Assembly (NCBI RefSeq): GCF_027859255.1
Contig: NZ_JAQHXR010000004.1
Location: 100,411-164,410, forward strand
Direction: 5' to 3'
Origin: Helicobacter ibis
GTDB lineage: Bacteria; Campylobacterota; Campylobacteria; Campylobacterales; Helicobacteraceae
Length of the DNA stretch: 64,000 nucleotides
Shown: piece by piece, positions 18,668-28,770 of the stretch
Position numbering within the stretch: position 1 is the stretch's first letter
Layout: the number at the start of each line of letters is the position of its first letter
Notes under the pieces: model-generated
Told to the model about the DNA's origin: nothing
The model's input: only the letters and a program-made list of their open reading frames with translations
Database searches by the model: none
Program-made: the position numbers and the translations under genes

Positions 18668-18973
18668 TTATAATTCACCAGAGCATCTTTTTTTGCATCG
18701 TTCGGCTTCTTGTGTGCCTTTGCCAAATTTCATATTGCAATCTTGCAAACAACCTTTTGTTTTTACTGCTTCACACATTCCTCTAACTTTCTCACATTCT
18801 GTGAGACATGATTTCTGGCTTTTATTATCTTTGCGACATTTATTTAGACAATCCTGTTTTATGTCATTACAGTTTGAGCTCTTATATCCAAAGCTCTGTC
18901 TGCCACCACCTTCACATCCAACTATAAATAAACCAAATCCAATAAGAGTTAATAAAATAAACAAATTCTTCAT
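18668..18973 (-). CDS. Cysteine-rich lipoprotein of unknown function
   Basis: A 101-residue protein with a lipoprotein signal (lipobox LFIVGC, Cys20) and ten further cysteines in about 80 residues. They are mostly spaced C-x3-C or C-x4/6-C (DCLNKC, SCLTEC, GCLQDC, RCKKRC). The pattern suggests a disulfide-stitched helical hairpin repeat or metal binding. I do not recognise the family. It is the first gene of a two-gene unit with the AsmA-like protein. Confidence 0.75.
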   Translation of the reverse strand: MKNLFILLTLIGFGLFIVGCEGGGRQSFGYKSSNCNDIKQDCLNKCRKDNKSQKSCLTECEKVRGMCEAVKTKGCLQDCNMKFGKGTQEAERCKKRCSGEL

Positions 18974-19084
18974 AAAAGAAAGTGTAGTGGAAAAATATTA
19001 AAAATAACTTTAATTTTGTTTAGAATAATGCTTATTTAAAGCTTATTGTTATAGAATCTAGGCATTTTATTTTTAGGATATTTT

Positions 19085-21853
19085 ATGGATTATAAAGATA
19101 CTTTAGAATTGCCATCTACTGAATTTCCAATGCGTGGGAATCTCGCACAAAATGAACCAAAAACATATAATAAATGGAAGCAAGATTTAGTCTATTCAAA
19201 AATGCTAGAAAATAGACAAGGTTGTGAAGAATTTAATTTGCACGATGGTCCTCCATATGCCAATGGACACTTACATATAGGGCATTCTTTAAACAAGATT
19301 CTAAAAGATTTTATTGTTAAATATCACTATTTTAATGGTAAGAAGGTTTATTATACTCCCGGTTGGGATTGTCATGGACTGCCAATAGAACAAAAGGTTG
19401 AAGAAAAAATAGGCAAGGAAAAAAAGGAAACTTTACCAAAGGTTAAAATTAGAGAGCTATGCAGGGAGTGGGCTACTAATTTTGTAAAGATTCAAGGTGA
19501 TGAATTTCAATCATTAGGTGTGGTAGGTGATTTTGATAAACCATATAAAACTATGGAGTTTGCATTTGAAGCTGATATATATAAGGCATTGTGTGAAATA
19601 GCTAAAAATGGACTTTTATTAGAAAGAAGTAAGCCTGTATTTTGGAGCTGGGCCGCTAAGAGTGCTCTAGCTGAAGCTGAAGTTGAATATCAAGATAAAG
19701 AGGATTATTCGATTTTTGTTGCTTTTGAGCTTAAAAAAGATTCAGTAGATAAATTAAATATAAGCGGTATTGATAGTATAAAGGCAATATTTTGGACGAC
19801 TACCCCATGGACACTACCTGCAAATCAAGCAATAGCACTAAATCCAAATGAAATGTATGTAATAACAAAAGAGGGCTATATTTTAGCTAAGGAATTGTTA
19901 TCTAGCATGGTTGATAAGGGTATTACAAAAGGTGAGATTTTATGTGAATATAAAGGAAGCCATTTTGAAAATCTAGTAGCTACTAATCCGCTAAATAATA
20001 GAGATTCTAGACTTATTTTAGGTGAGCATGTATTAATGAGTGGCGGAAGTGGGCTTGTGCATAGTGCTCCGGGGCATGGTGAAGATGATTATTATGTATG
20101 CTTAAAATATGATATACCAGTTATTATGCCTGTTGATGATGGTGGATTGTATGATAATACTTTAAAAACACAAGGATTATTAAAAGAAGATATAGTAGAT
20201 GAATTTATAGGAATGCATATATTTAAGGCAAATGAGAGAATCTTAGAGCTTTTGGGTGATAACTTGCTTCATAGTTCAAAGTTTGTGCATTCTTATCCAT
20301 TTTGTTGGAGAACACATAAGCCTGTAATTTATAGAGCAACAAAGCAGTGGTTTATTCTTATGGACAAGCCATTTTTTGAGGGTAAGACTTTAAGAGAAAT
20401 TGCATTAAGTGAGCTAGATAAAACTAGATTCTATCCTGAACATGGGAAAAATAGAATCTATTCTATGATAGAAAATAGACCTGATTGGTGTATCTCAAGG
20501 CAGAGGGATTGGGGGGTTCCAATAGCTTTTTTTAACGATAAAGAAAGTGGTGAGCCAGTCTTGGATAAAGAAGTGCTTGATTATGTAGCAGATATATTTT
20601 ATAAAGATGGTTGTGATGCATGGTGGGAGAGAGAGATTGTGGAATTATTACCAGAATCTTGGAAGCATAAAGCACAAACGCTAGAAAAAAGTAAGCATAT
20701 ATTAGATGTGTGGTTTGATAGTGGTAGCACATGGAAGGCAGTATTGCAAAGCGGAAATTATAATAGTGGAAATTATCCTGCTAGTATGTATTTAGAAGGT
20801 AGCGATCAGCATAGAGGTTGGTTCCAAAGTTCGCTTCTAATAAGCTGTGCTATAAATCATAAAGCACCATTTAAAAACATCGTAACTCATGGATTTACTA
20901 TGGACGAACATGGTGAGAAGATGAGTAAATCAAAAGGGAATGTAATAGCACCACAAGAGATTCTAAAAGAGCATGGTAGCGAGATACTTAGACTTTGGGT
21001 TGCGATGAGTGATTATCAAAATGACCAAAGAATCTCAAAAAATATATTAAAACAAGTTGGTGAAAATTATAGAAAAATAAGAAATACAATTAGATTCTTG
21101 CTTGCCAATACAAATGGATTAGATGAGCTTTACTATGAGTTTAGTGAGATTGATTTGTGGATACTAGAATCTGCTAAGAAATGCTTTGATAGCATACATG
21201 CTTTACTTGGAGAATATGAGTTTGCAAAGGCGATTCAAGAGCTAACTTATTTCTTAAATGCAGAGTTAAGTGGAATTTATCTTGATATTTGTAAGGATAA
21301 TTTGTATTGCAATGCAATAGATTCAAAAGAAAGATTAGCCTCTCAAAGCGTTATGGCATTGATTGCTAGTAGATTATTTGCACTACTAGCTCCTATTTTG
21401 ACTTATACCATAGATGAAGCATTGGGATATAACAAAAGCAAGGCATTGTTGCAACTATGTAATGGTGGAGATAGTGTATTTGATATTATTTACTCTCCGA
21501 TGCCTTCTTTTGCTACTCCAAGTCATAACTTTGAATCTTTGCTTGAGTTTAGAAGTTTATTTTTAGAACAGATAGATATTTTAAAGAAAGATTCAAAAAT
21601 AAAATCTACTTTAGAAGTTGATTTATTAGCGTTAAATAATACATTTAAAGAGTTACATTTATGGCTTATGGTAAGCAATGTTACTAATTCTAGCAATGAA
21701 GAGATTCTTGGAACTTTTAGTAGTGGTGGCATGGATTATAAGATAGTAAAGGCAAGTGGCAAGAAATGCCCAAGATGTTGGCAGTATCTATCAAAAGAAG
21801 AAGATAAACCATGCCCTAGATGTGATGAGGTATTGAGTAAAAAATGCAAATAA
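19085..21853 (+). CDS. ileS: Isoleucyl-tRNA synthetase
   Basis: Charges tRNA-Ile. At 922 residues it has normal bacterial length. It shows the HIGH motif in [18 protein letters not shown], the editing (CP1) domain with [15 protein letters not shown], the KMSKS loop in [15 protein letters not shown] and a C-terminal zinc ribbon with four cysteines (CPRCW...PCPRC). The ATG is the first in frame after a TAGAAT-rich leader. Confidence 0.97.
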   Translation: MDYKDTLELPSTEFPMRGNLAQNEPKTYNKWKQDLVYSKMLENRQGCEEFNLHDGPPYANGHLHIGHSLNKILKDFIVKYHYFNGKKVYYTPGWDCHGLPIEQKVEEKIGKEKKETLPKVKIRELCREWATNFVKIQGDEFQSLGVVGDFDKPYKTMEFAFEADIYKALCEIAKNGLLLERSKPVFWSWAAKSALAEAEVEYQDKEDYSIFVAFELKKDSVDKLNISGIDSIKAIFWTTTPWTLPANQAIALNPNEMYVITKEGYILAKELLSSMVDKGITKGEILCEYKGSHFENLVATNPLNNRDSRLILGEHVLMSGGSGLVHSAPGHGEDDYYVCLKYDIPVIMPVDDGGLYDNTLKTQGLLKEDIVDEFIGMHIFKANERILELLGDNLLHSSKFVHSYPFCWRTHKPVIYRATKQWFILMDKPFFEGKTLREIALSELDKTRFYPEHGKNRIYSMIENRPDWCISRQRDWGVPIAFFNDKESGEPVLDKEVLDYVADIFYKDGCDAWWEREIVELLPESWKHKAQTLEKSKHILDVWFDSGSTWKAVLQSGNYNSGNYPASMYLEGSDQHRGWFQSSLLISCAINHKAPFKNIVTHGFTMDEHGEKMSKSKGNVIAPQEILKEHGSEILRLWVAMSDYQNDQRISKNILKQVGENYRKIRNTIRFLLANTNGLDELYYEFSEIDLWILESAKKCFDSIHALLGEYEFAKAIQELTYFLNAELSGIYLDICKDNLYCNAIDSKERLASQSVMALIASRLFALLAPILTYTIDEALGYNKSKALLQLCNGGDSVFDIIYSPMPSFATPSHNFESLLEFRSLFLEQIDILKKDSKIKSTLEVDLLALNNTFKELHLWLMVSNVTNSSNEEILGTFSSGGMDYKIVKASGKKCPRCWQYLSKEEDKPCPRCDEVLSKKCK

Positions 21854-21978
21854 CAGATGGATTTTTTGATTTTACTAAGCCCGTTGGGCTTGATGAGGTA
21901 TTATTTAGTGCGGTTATTATTTGTGGATTGTTTTATTTGTGCTATGTATTTATAAGAAATAAGAATCTAAACAAGTAG
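21844..21978 (+). CDS. Possible 44-aa single-pass membrane protein
   Basis: The ORF starts at an ATG inside the last codons of ileS (overlap 10 bases, other frame). It encodes an acidic N-terminus ([18 protein letters not shown]), one hydrophobic helix ([19 protein letters not shown]) and a basic tail (RNKNLNK), a sensible small membrane protein topology. Its stop codon lies in the loop of the ileS/metK terminator. There is no clear ribosome site, so it would rely on coupling to ileS. Chance ORF is the alternative. Confidence 0.4.
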   Translation: MQITDGFFDFTKPVGLDEVLFSAVIICGLFYLCYVFIRNKNLNK

Positions 21979-21992
21979 AGCTTGTTTAGATT
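21964..21992. terminator. Bidirectional terminator between ileS and metK
   Basis: A perfect 12-bp inverted repeat (21964-21975 against 21981-21992) with a 5-base loop. It is followed by T on the plus strand and preceded by A-rich sequence, so it works in both directions. It includes the metK stop codon. Confidence 0.8.
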
Positions 21993-23143
21993 TTGAAATA
22001 AGATCTAATTTCTTCTGCTTTGTCTGTCTTTTCCCAAGTAAATTCAGGTAATTCTCTTCCGAAATGTCCGTAACTTGCAGTCTTTTGGTATATTGGTCTT
22101 AGTAGATCTAGAGATTCTATTATTCCTTTTGGTGTTAGTCTAAATATCTTTCTTACACATTCTTCAATCTTAGAATCTTCTACCTTTCCAGTACCATGAG
22201 TATTTACTAGGATTGATACAGGTTCTACAACACCTATTGCGTATGCGATTTGTATTGTTGCTCTATCACAGATTCCACTCGCTACTAGATTCTTCGCTAC
22301 ATATCTCATAGCATAAGCACCGCTTCTATCTACTTTACTAGGGTCTTTGCCACTAAATGCACCACCACCATGTGGGCAACTACCACCATATGTATCTACA
22401 ATTATCTTTCTACCAGTTAGTCCAGCATCTCCTTGAGGACCGCCTATTACAAATTTTCCTGTTGGATTTACAAAATATCTTATATTATCATTTGCAAATT
22501 GCTCTGGCAAAGCTTTTTTGATTACTTCTTCAATTACTGCTTGGTGTAGTGTTTCTTGCATTGTTTCTGGGCTATGTTGTGTTGATACTACTATTGTGTC
22601 AATGCCAACTGGAATCCCATTTTCGTATTTTACTGTTACTTGTGATTTCCCATCTGGTCTTAGGAATGGTAGAGTGCCATCTTTTCGCACTTGTGCTAGT
22701 TTTTCTGTGATTCTGTGAGATAGATATATTGGAAGAGGCATTAATACATCTGTTTCTTTACAAGCATATCCAAACATAAGTCCTTGATCACCCGCACCGA
22801 TTTCGCCATCTTCTCTATCTACACCTTGATTTATATCTGGGCTTTGCTCTCCTATACCATTTAAAACACCAGCACTATGATAGTCAAAGCCATATTTTGC
22901 GTCTATATAGCCTATATCTCTAATTACATTTCTAGCAATGTCTTGCATTGGTGCATATGCTGTTGTTTTTAGCTCACCTGCTATTACGCAAAATCCATTT
23001 GATAGCAATGTCTCACAAGCAACTCTAGCTTTTGGGTCTCTTTGTATAATGTAGTCTAGTATTGCATCGCTTATTTGGTCTGCCATTTTATCTGGATGTC
23101 CTTCAGTTACAGATTCTGAAGTAAAAAGAAATTGATTTTTCAT
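21986..23143 (-). CDS. metK: S-adenosylmethionine synthetase MetK
   Basis: Makes S-adenosylmethionine from methionine and ATP. 385 residues with [19 protein letters not shown] at the start, [16 protein letters not shown], and the phosphate loop [26 protein letters not shown] precedes the ATG. In H. pylori metK lies directly next to ndk; here ahpC, an HDOD gene and mqnA are inserted between them. Confidence 0.97.
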   Translation of the reverse strand: MKNQFLFTSESVTEGHPDKMADQISDAILDYIIQRDPKARVACETLLSNGFCVIAGELKTTAYAPMQDIARNVIRDIGYIDAKYGFDYHSAGVLNGIGEQSPDINQGVDREDGEIGAGDQGLMFGYACKETDVLMPLPIYLSHRITEKLAQVRKDGTLPFLRPDGKSQVTVKYENGIPVGIDTIVVSTQHSPETMQETLHQAVIEEVIKKALPEQFANDNIRYFVNPTGKFVIGGPQGDAGLTGRKIIVDTYGGSCPHGGGAFSGKDPSKVDRSGAYAMRYVAKNLVASGICDRATIQIAYAIGVVEPVSILVNTHGTGKVEDSKIEECVRKIFRLTPKGIIESLDLLRPIYQKTASYGHFGRELPEFTWEKTDKAEEIRSYFKI

Positions 23144-23172
23144 AAATTCACCTTGTATTTTTAATTTTTGTG

Positions 23173-23178
23173 ATTATA
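23173..23178 (-). promoter_or_regulatory. Extended -10 element for metK
   Basis: Minus-strand TGC-TATAAT, 30 bases before the metK start. No clear -35. Confidence 0.55.
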
Positions 23179-23282
23179 GCATTATCAAACTTAATTGTGT
23201 GATGCTTTGTTTTATTTTTATCCTATGGAATGTGAAAAATAACTTTTTATGTTTTATATACTTTATATTTATAATTTTTGGA

Positions 23283-23288
23283 TATAAT
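23283..23288 (+). promoter_or_regulatory. -10 element for ahpC
   Basis: Plus-strand TATAAT 57 bases before the ahpC start. The untranslated leader contains a small GTTGATAG/TATCAAC inverted repeat (around 23299-23316) and an AAAGGA ribosome site. Confidence 0.5.
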
Positions 23289-23344
23289 CTAACTTAATGT
23301 TGATAGTTTTTATCAACAACTAAATTATTTTAAAAGGATTTTTA

Positions 23345-23941
23345 ATGTTAGTAACTAAAAAAGCCCCAGATTTTAAAGCACCAGCTGTTTTAGCTGATAA
23401 TAGAATTGTTGAAGATTTTGAGCTTTCTAGAAATTTAGGAAGAAATGGTGCAGTAGTATTCTTTTGGCCAAAAGACTTTACATTTGTTTGTCCATCAGAG
23501 ATAATTGCTATGGATCATAGAGTGAAAGATTTCGCTGATAAGGGATTTAATGTTATTGGTGTATCTATTGATTCTGATGTAGTTCATTTTGCTTGGAAAA
23601 ACACTCCTGTGAATCAAGGCGGTATTGGCAATGTTCAATTCCCTATGGTATCTGATATTACAAAGCAAATTTCAAGAGATTATGAAGTTCTAATCAATGA
23701 AGCTGTTGCTCTTAGAGGTTCTTTCTTAATTGATAAAAATCAAATTGTAAGACATGCAGTAATTAATGACCTTCCATTAGGTAGAAATATGGATGAAATG
23801 CTAAGAATGTGTGATGCATTAACATTTTTTGAAGAGCATGGTGAAGTATGTCCTGCTGGTTGGAACAAAGGTGATAAAGGTATGAGGGCTGATGCAAAAG
23901 GTGTTGCTGAGTATCTATCACAAAATGCTGATAAACTTTAA
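23345..23941 (+). CDS. ahpC: 2-Cys peroxiredoxin (AhpC/TsaA)
   Basis: Reduces peroxides with thioredoxin in epsilonproteobacteria. 198 residues with peroxidatic Cys49 in DFTFVCPSE and resolving Cys in GEVCPAGW. The remaining active-site residues Thr46 and the later Arg (RGSFLIDK) are present. An abundant, single-gene unit ended by a strong hairpin. Confidence 0.96.
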   Translation: MLVTKKAPDFKAPAVLADNRIVEDFELSRNLGRNGAVVFFWPKDFTFVCPSEIIAMDHRVKDFADKGFNVIGVSIDSDVVHFAWKNTPVNQGGIGNVQFPMVSDITKQISRDYEVLINEAVALRGSFLIDKNQIVRHAVINDLPLGRNMDEMLRMCDALTFFEEHGEVCPAGWNKGDKGMRADAKGVAEYLSQNADKL

Positions 23942-23955
23942 TTAATTGATTGCTA

Positions 23956-23984
23956 AAGCATGGTTGGTATAACCAACCATGCTT
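23956..23984 (+). terminator. Strong hairpin after ahpC
   Basis: A perfect 13-bp stem (23956-23968 / 23972-23984) with a 3-base loop, 15 bases after the ahpC stop. It probably also ends the convergent HDOD transcript. Confidence 0.75.
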
Positions 23985-24021
23985 ACATAATTCTCTCTAA
24001 TTGTTTTAATGTGATATTTAT

Positions 24022-24882
24022 TTAAACTTCTTCATCTTCTTTTTGCAAGTTTGCTTTTGCAGTATTTGGTAACTTTTCCATGAAGTTTTCTATATCAAAT
24101 GTTATATTTTGTGTTTTTGCTTCTTTTATTAGCGCTATTGCTTTTTTGCAATTAAAGGAACTAAGTGGATTGTATGGCTCAAATAGACAATTGATAATAG
24201 ATAAAGCATATGCACTTTTTTTAGTTTCTGAAGAGGCGGAGTGTGGATTATTTATATATGTCACGCTTTGTATTAGAATTTCATCAAACTTCCAATAATC
24301 AAATAAGAATCCTAAAAATGATAAGCTGTCAATCCCGCAATATTTATCCTCTAACTCATGGATATTTTGGAAATTATTTTTCATATTTTCTGCTAAAAAC
24401 TCTTTATCTTTATTTGACTTTATTAGTATTGAAGATAGTAAAATCATTCCGAGTCTTAATAGCATTGCACATGGTATTAATGTGTCTGATAATGCTTTAT
24501 CTTCTTTGTTTAGCCAATTTGAAATAAATTCTGTTTCTTCTGCTGAATATCTTAAGAATGTATCTGTATCCAATCCATAAGGCGATACATCAACTACAAA
24601 TTTTTTCTTCACAGCATCTGCTAAGATAGTATTTTTTACATTGCTTACACCAAGTAGTGATACAGCTTGTGGTATTGTTGATATTTGTCTTGAAATCCCA
24701 TAATATGGCGAATTAGCTAGTTTTAATAATTCTGCTATTAATAATGGATCTTTTGAGATAATGGTTGCAACTTTTGATAATTCTAAATTATCTCCAGCAG
24801 TATTTATATAATCCCTAAGTTCAGATACTGTTGCAGGAAGCGGAGGCAAATTGTTTATGGTTTCTAATAATAACGAGTTCAT
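24022..24882 (-). CDS. HDOD-domain protein
   Basis: A 286-residue protein whose N-terminal two-thirds is an HDOD domain (NNLPPLPATVSELRDYI, AELLKLANSPYYGISRQIST, IPQAVSLLGVSNVKNTILA). HDOD proteins act in signalling without nucleotide hydrolysis. The Campylobacter relative Cj0248 is tied to motility and flagellar number, so a similar role is possible. I chose the ATG at 24882, which has GGAGAT just upstream. The frame extends 29 codons further without a ribosome site. Confidence 0.85.
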   Translation of the reverse strand: MNSLLLETINNLPPLPATVSELRDYINTAGDNLELSKVATIISKDPLLIAELLKLANSPYYGISRQISTIPQAVSLLGVSNVKNTILADAVKKKFVVDVSPYGLDTDTFLRYSAEETEFISNWLNKEDKALSDTLIPCAMLLRLGMILLSSILIKSNKDKEFLAENMKNNFQNIHELEDKYCGIDSLSFLGFLFDYWKFDEILIQSVTYINNPHSASSETKKSAYALSIINCLFEPYNPLSSFNCKKAIALIKEAKTQNITFDIENFMEKLPNTAKANLQKEDEEV

Positions 24883-25023
24883 GCGTATCTCCAAAAATAC
24901 ATAATTGATGTTTATAGTTTTACATCCTTCAATCATATAACTTGACAATTGTAGCATGTTTTGCAACATAAGTCATTATTTCGCAAAAAGTGTTAAAATG
25001 TGTAAAAACTTTAGGAAGTTAAT

Positions 25024-25722
25024 ATGAGATTTGGTAAGATAGATTATTTGAATCTTTTGCCTTTTGAAGTCTTTATGCGTAAATATCCTGCTCCTTCTTA
25101 TTGCAAGTTATTTTATAATAAGAAAAAATCGTATCCTGCAAAACTTAATATAGAATTTTTATTTAATAGAATCGATGCTGGTTTTATATCTTCAATCACA
25201 GCCATGAGGGCACAGAATGAAAGATTCCGTGTATTTGATGTAGGTATATGTGCTAAAAAAGAAGTAAAAAGCGTAATTTGCATAAAAGATGATCTAGGAA
25301 ATGATTATCAATCTGCTACTTCAAATGCTCTTCTTAAAGTGTTAGGGCTTCAAGGTAGGGTATTAATAGGAGATAGGGCTTTAAGATATGTATTAGATTC
25401 ATCAACAAATAAACAAGACTACATAGATATGTGTCTTTTTTGGGTGGAGAAGGAGAGGATACCTTTTGTTTTTGGTAGATTATGTGCTAGAAAGCATAAG
25501 GAGTTTTTTTGTAAAGTTGCTTTGCTTTTTGCAAAGTCTCATGTAAAAATACCTCATTATATAATTGATGAATATTCCAAAAAGAGTGGCGTATCAAAAG
25601 AAGATATATTGGAATATTTGAATCTGCTTACATATAAAATAGATAAAAAAACTAAAATAGGCTTATATAGATTCTATAGAAAAGCTAGGATTTTAGGAGT
25701 GAAATCACCAAAAAGATTTTAA
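25024..25722 (+). CDS. mqnA: Chorismate dehydratase MqnA (futalosine menaquinone pathway)
   Basis: First step of the futalosine route to menaquinone, making 3-enolpyruvyl-benzoate from chorismate. 232 residues with GKIDYLNLLPFEVF at the start, the GFISSITAMRA segment and the helical C-terminus VSKEDILEYLNLLTYKI. It is shorter than many MqnA proteins, as usual in this group. mqnC is at 33.6-34.7 kb. Confidence 0.88.
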   Translation: MRFGKIDYLNLLPFEVFMRKYPAPSYCKLFYNKKKSYPAKLNIEFLFNRIDAGFISSITAMRAQNERFRVFDVGICAKKEVKSVICIKDDLGNDYQSATSNALLKVLGLQGRVLIGDRALRYVLDSSTNKQDYIDMCLFWVEKERIPFVFGRLCARKHKEFFCKVALLFAKSHVKIPHYIIDEYSKKSGVSKEDILEYLNLLTYKIDKKTKIGLYRFYRKARILGVKSPKRF

Positions 25723-25761
25723 TAACATTTTGATTTAATATTTAATGTAGTTTTGTTTTTG

Positions 25762-25767
25762 TATAAT
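25762..25767 (+). promoter_or_regulatory. -10 element for the ndk-rpmF-plsX-fabH unit
   Basis: TATAAT 35 bases before the ndk start and about 40 bases after mqnA. A clear ribosome site TTAGGAG precedes ndk. Confidence 0.55.
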
Positions 25768-25802
25768 TGACGCTTTAAATTTTTAATTTCTTAGGAGCGA
25801 GA

Positions 25803-26216
25803 ATGGAACAGACATTGTCCATAATAAAGCCAGATGCCGTTAAAAAAAATGTTATTGGTAAGATAGTAGATAGATTCGAGAGCAATGGTTTAAGAGTGGT
25901 AGCTATGAAGAGATTACATCTTGGAAGATGTGATGCAAAAGAATTTTACGCTGTTCATAAAGAAAGACCATTTTTTAATGATTTAGTGGATTTTATGGTT
26001 AGCGGTCCAGTTGTTGTTATGGTGCTTGAAGGACTAAATGCAGTAGCAAAAAATAGAGAATTAATGGGTGCTACAAATCCAAAAGAAGCAGCTGTAGGCA
26101 CGATTAGAGCGGATTTTGCAGATAGCATTGATGCTAATGCTGTTCATGGTAGCGATAGTTTAGATAATGCAAAAAAGGAAATAGAATTTTTCTTTGCAAA
26201 AAGAGAAATTTGTTAA
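25803..26216 (+). CDS. ndk: Nucleoside diphosphate kinase Ndk
   Basis: Balances nucleoside triphosphate pools. 137 residues with N-terminal [14 protein letters not shown] and the active-site histidine in NAVHGSDS. Full family length. It heads the block shared with H. pylori: ndk, a DUF177 gene, rpmF, plsX, fabH. Confidence 0.97.
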   Translation: MEQTLSIIKPDAVKKNVIGKIVDRFESNGLRVVAMKRLHLGRCDAKEFYAVHKERPFFNDLVDFMVSGPVVVMVLEGLNAVAKNRELMGATNPKEAAVGTIRADFADSIDANAVHGSDSLDNAKKEIEFFFAKREIC

Positions 26217-26224
26217 TAATATAG

Positions 26225-26590
26225 ATGAATAAAATACCATTTTTAAAAGCATTTCAGATATGCAGGAATGGTGATAAGATTCCATTTAGTGTATCATTAG
26301 ATAGTGTTAGTTTAGATGGTTATTTGTGTTTTGAATCATCTCATAGTGATTTTTTGAGATTATGTGCCAAACTGACCGGAAGCGTGAATCTAGTTTGCGA
26401 CATTAGTGGTGATGAATACTTAGAGAATCTAGATGAAAATTTGGATTTTTATCTAAGCAATGGAGCAGTTAGTTTGAGTAATGAAACTTTCGAAGAAGTT
26501 TTAGAGTGTGAAGGTGGAATTATCGATTTTGAAGATATTCTTAGAAGCGAGATAGAAATTATTATTTGTGATTATCATATTAAGGAGTAA
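26225..26590 (+). CDS. DUF177 (YceD-like) protein
   Basis: An acidic 121-residue protein directly upstream of rpmF, the classic position of YceD/DUF177. Its first half has the pattern of the family (LTGSVNLVCDISGDEYLENLDE). The family is associated with 23S rRNA or ribosome assembly. The homologous H. pylori gene occupies the same slot. It lacks the usual paired cysteines of longer versions. Confidence 0.7.
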   Translation: MNKIPFLKAFQICRNGDKIPFSVSLDSVSLDGYLCFESSHSDFLRLCAKLTGSVNLVCDISGDEYLENLDENLDFYLSNGAVSLSNETFEEVLECEGGIIDFEDILRSEIEIIICDYHIKE

Positions 26591-26593
26591 AAA

Positions 26594-26746
26594 ATGGCAG
26601 TACCAAAGAGAAGAGTTAGTAAAACTAGAGCAGCTAAAAGAAGAACACATTACAAAATTACATTGTCTATGCCTGTGAAAGATAGTGATGGAACTTGGAA
26701 AATGCCTCATAGAATGAATAAATTCACTGGAAGTTATAAAAATTAA
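26594..26746 (+). CDS. rpmF: 50S ribosomal protein L32
   Basis: A basic 50-residue protein ([20 protein letters not shown]) of typical L32 length. It has no zinc-binding cysteines, so this is the zinc-free form. The ribosome site AAGGAG overlaps the end of the preceding gene. It links the lipid genes to translation, as in many bacteria (rpmF-plsX-fabH). Confidence 0.97.
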   Translation: MAVPKRRVSKTRAAKRRTHYKITLSMPVKDSDGTWKMPHRMNKFTGSYKN

Positions 26747-26754
26747 GTTTAATA

Positions 26755-27741
26755 ATGAGAATCGCAGTTGATGCAATGGGTGGGGATTTTGGTGCTTCCC
26801 CACTTGTTGAAGGTGCTATATCAGCATTAAAGGAAAAGAACTTTACGCTTGTGCTCGTTGGAAATGAAGAGGTGTTAAGACCGCTTGTTCCTTCATCTTT
26901 TGCTAATAGAGTTCAGATTGTTCATTGTGATGATGTCATTACGATGGACGATCTAGCTACTTCAGCAATTAAGCGAAAAAATAGTTCAATTTATGTAGCT
27001 ATTGATATGCTAAAAAATAAAAGTGTTGATGCAGTAGTGTCTGCTGGACATAGCGGTGCTACTATGAGTTTAGCTACTTTAAGAATAGGCAGATTAAGTG
27101 GAATCTCTCGTCCTGCTATATGCACTCTTATGCCTAGAATCGACGGAAATAAAAGTTTGGTTGTAGATGCTGGGGCTAATGTAGATTGCAAGGCAGAGAA
27201 TCTATTTGAGTTTGGGATTATGGGGCATGAGTATGCATGTTCTATATTGAAGTATCAAAATGCACGAATTGGGATATTATCCAACGGAGAAGAAGAGTGT
27301 AAGGGTAATGAGATTAGCAAGAATGCTTTTATGTATTTAAAGTCCCACCCTTCCTTTATCGGTAATATAGAGGGCAATAATATATTTGATGCTTCAGTTG
27401 AAGTTATAGTTTGTGATGGTTTTGTTGGTAATATAGTGTTAAAAACTAGTGAAGGAGTTGCAGATTCAATAGTGTATCTGTTAAAAACCTATATAAAATC
27501 ATCGCCACTTGGCACTTTTGGTTCTTTGTTTTTAAAGAGTGTTTTTAGCAAACTTAAAAAGCAAATTGATTATGCAGAATATGGTGGTGCTCCATTGCTT
27601 GGCATTGATGGAAATGTAATTATTTGCCATGGCAAGAGTAATTCAAAGGCTATGAAGAATGCCATTTTTCAAGCTATTGCTAGTATAGAAAATAATATCA
27701 ACGATAGAATATTATCTGCGTTAGCTAAATATAAGTCATAA
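26755..27741 (+). CDS. plsX: Phosphate acyltransferase PlsX
   Basis: Makes acyl-phosphate from acyl-ACP for phospholipid synthesis. 328 residues with RIAVDAMGGDFGASPLVEGA at the N-terminus, VSAGHSGATMSLATLRIGR and VCDGFVGNIVLKTSEG. It sits 8 bases after rpmF and 16 before fabH, so it is operonic. Confidence 0.97.
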   Translation: MRIAVDAMGGDFGASPLVEGAISALKEKNFTLVLVGNEEVLRPLVPSSFANRVQIVHCDDVITMDDLATSAIKRKNSSIYVAIDMLKNKSVDAVVSAGHSGATMSLATLRIGRLSGISRPAICTLMPRIDGNKSLVVDAGANVDCKAENLFEFGIMGHEYACSILKYQNARIGILSNGEEECKGNEISKNAFMYLKSHPSFIGNIEGNNIFDASVEVIVCDGFVGNIVLKTSEGVADSIVYLLKTYIKSSPLGTFGSLFLKSVFSKLKKQIDYAEYGGAPLLGIDGNVIICHGKSNSKAMKNAIFQAIASIENNINDRILSALAKYKS

Positions 27742-27757
27742 TTTAAAGGAGCAACTA

Positions 27758-28762
27758 ATGGATAAACCTATATATGCGGCACTAAAATCCATTGGTGCTT
27801 GTATACCAGATAGGATAGTTACTAATGATGACTTAGCTCAAATAGTAGATACTAGTGATGAGTGGATTACTAAAAGAACGGGTATAAAAGAGAGGCGATT
27901 TGCCTCAAGTAATCAAGCAACTAGCGATTTGGCTATAAATGCTGCTAAAGTAGCATTAAATAGAGCCAATATAAAACCTTCTGATATTGATATGGTTATA
28001 GTTGCAACTATATCACCAGACTTTTTATGTATGCCATCTACTGCATGTGTTGTATCTAGTGCTTTAGGCATTGTTGGCAAACCAGCCTTTGATATTTCAG
28101 CAGCTTGTAGCGGATTTATTTATCTATTATCTTTGGCGAAGTCTTTTATTGAATCTAAAACATGTAAAAATATATTGATAATCGGTGCAGAGAAACTATC
28201 TAGCATAATTGATATGGAAGATAGAAGCACATGTGTTTTGTTTGGTGATGGTGCTGGTGCGGCTGTTATTGGTGCTACTTGTGATATCTCTAAAAGCATT
28301 TTAGATGTCAATATTTCATCAAATGGTGAGTATCAAGATTTTTTAATGACACCTGGCTGTGGTAGTAGGAATCCAATTACAAATGATACGATAAATGATA
28401 GATTGCAGTTTATAAAAATGAAAGGCAATGAAACTTTTAAGATTGCTGTAAAAACATTAACAAATGATGTAGTTGAGATTCTAAAGAGAAATAATCTTTC
28501 AAAAGATGATATTGATTTTTTTGTGCCACATCAAGCGAACTTACGGATTATTTCTGCAGTTGGTGAGGCTTTGCAATTCCCAGATGACAAAGTTGCAAAA
28601 ACGGTGCATAAATACGGCAATACTTCAGCTGCTTCTATACCAATTACGATTAATGAACTATTTGAGGAGGGCAAGATTAAAGATGGCTCAAGATTGTTGT
28701 TAGATGCTTTTGGTGGTGGTCTAACTTGGGGCTCTGCATTGCTTAGTTTTAATTCCGTTTAG
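27758..28762 (+). CDS. fabH: Beta-ketoacyl-ACP synthase III FabH
   Basis: Starts fatty-acid chains by condensing acetyl-CoA with malonyl-ACP. 334 residues with the catalytic Cys in DISAACSGFIYLL, His in FVPHQANLRII and Asn in KYGNTSAASIP. AAAGGAG precedes the start. Two exported proteins, a small one and a secretin, follow within 9 and 1 bases. Confidence 0.97.
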   Translation: MDKPIYAALKSIGACIPDRIVTNDDLAQIVDTSDEWITKRTGIKERRFASSNQATSDLAINAAKVALNRANIKPSDIDMVIVATISPDFLCMPSTACVVSSALGIVGKPAFDISAACSGFIYLLSLAKSFIESKTCKNILIIGAEKLSSIIDMEDRSTCVLFGDGAGAAVIGATCDISKSILDVNISSNGEYQDFLMTPGCGSRNPITNDTINDRLQFIKMKGNETFKIAVKTLTNDVVEILKRNNLSKDDIDFFVPHQANLRIISAVGEALQFPDDKVAKTVHKYGNTSAASIPITINELFEEGKIKDGSRLLLDAFGGGLTWGSALLSFNSV

Positions 28763-28770
28763 GATATTTT

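Noticed and set aside
24883..24969. Upstream extension of the HDOD protein
   Set aside because: The 29 extra residues have no ribosome site and do not resemble the family, whereas GGAGAT sits just before the ATG at 24882.
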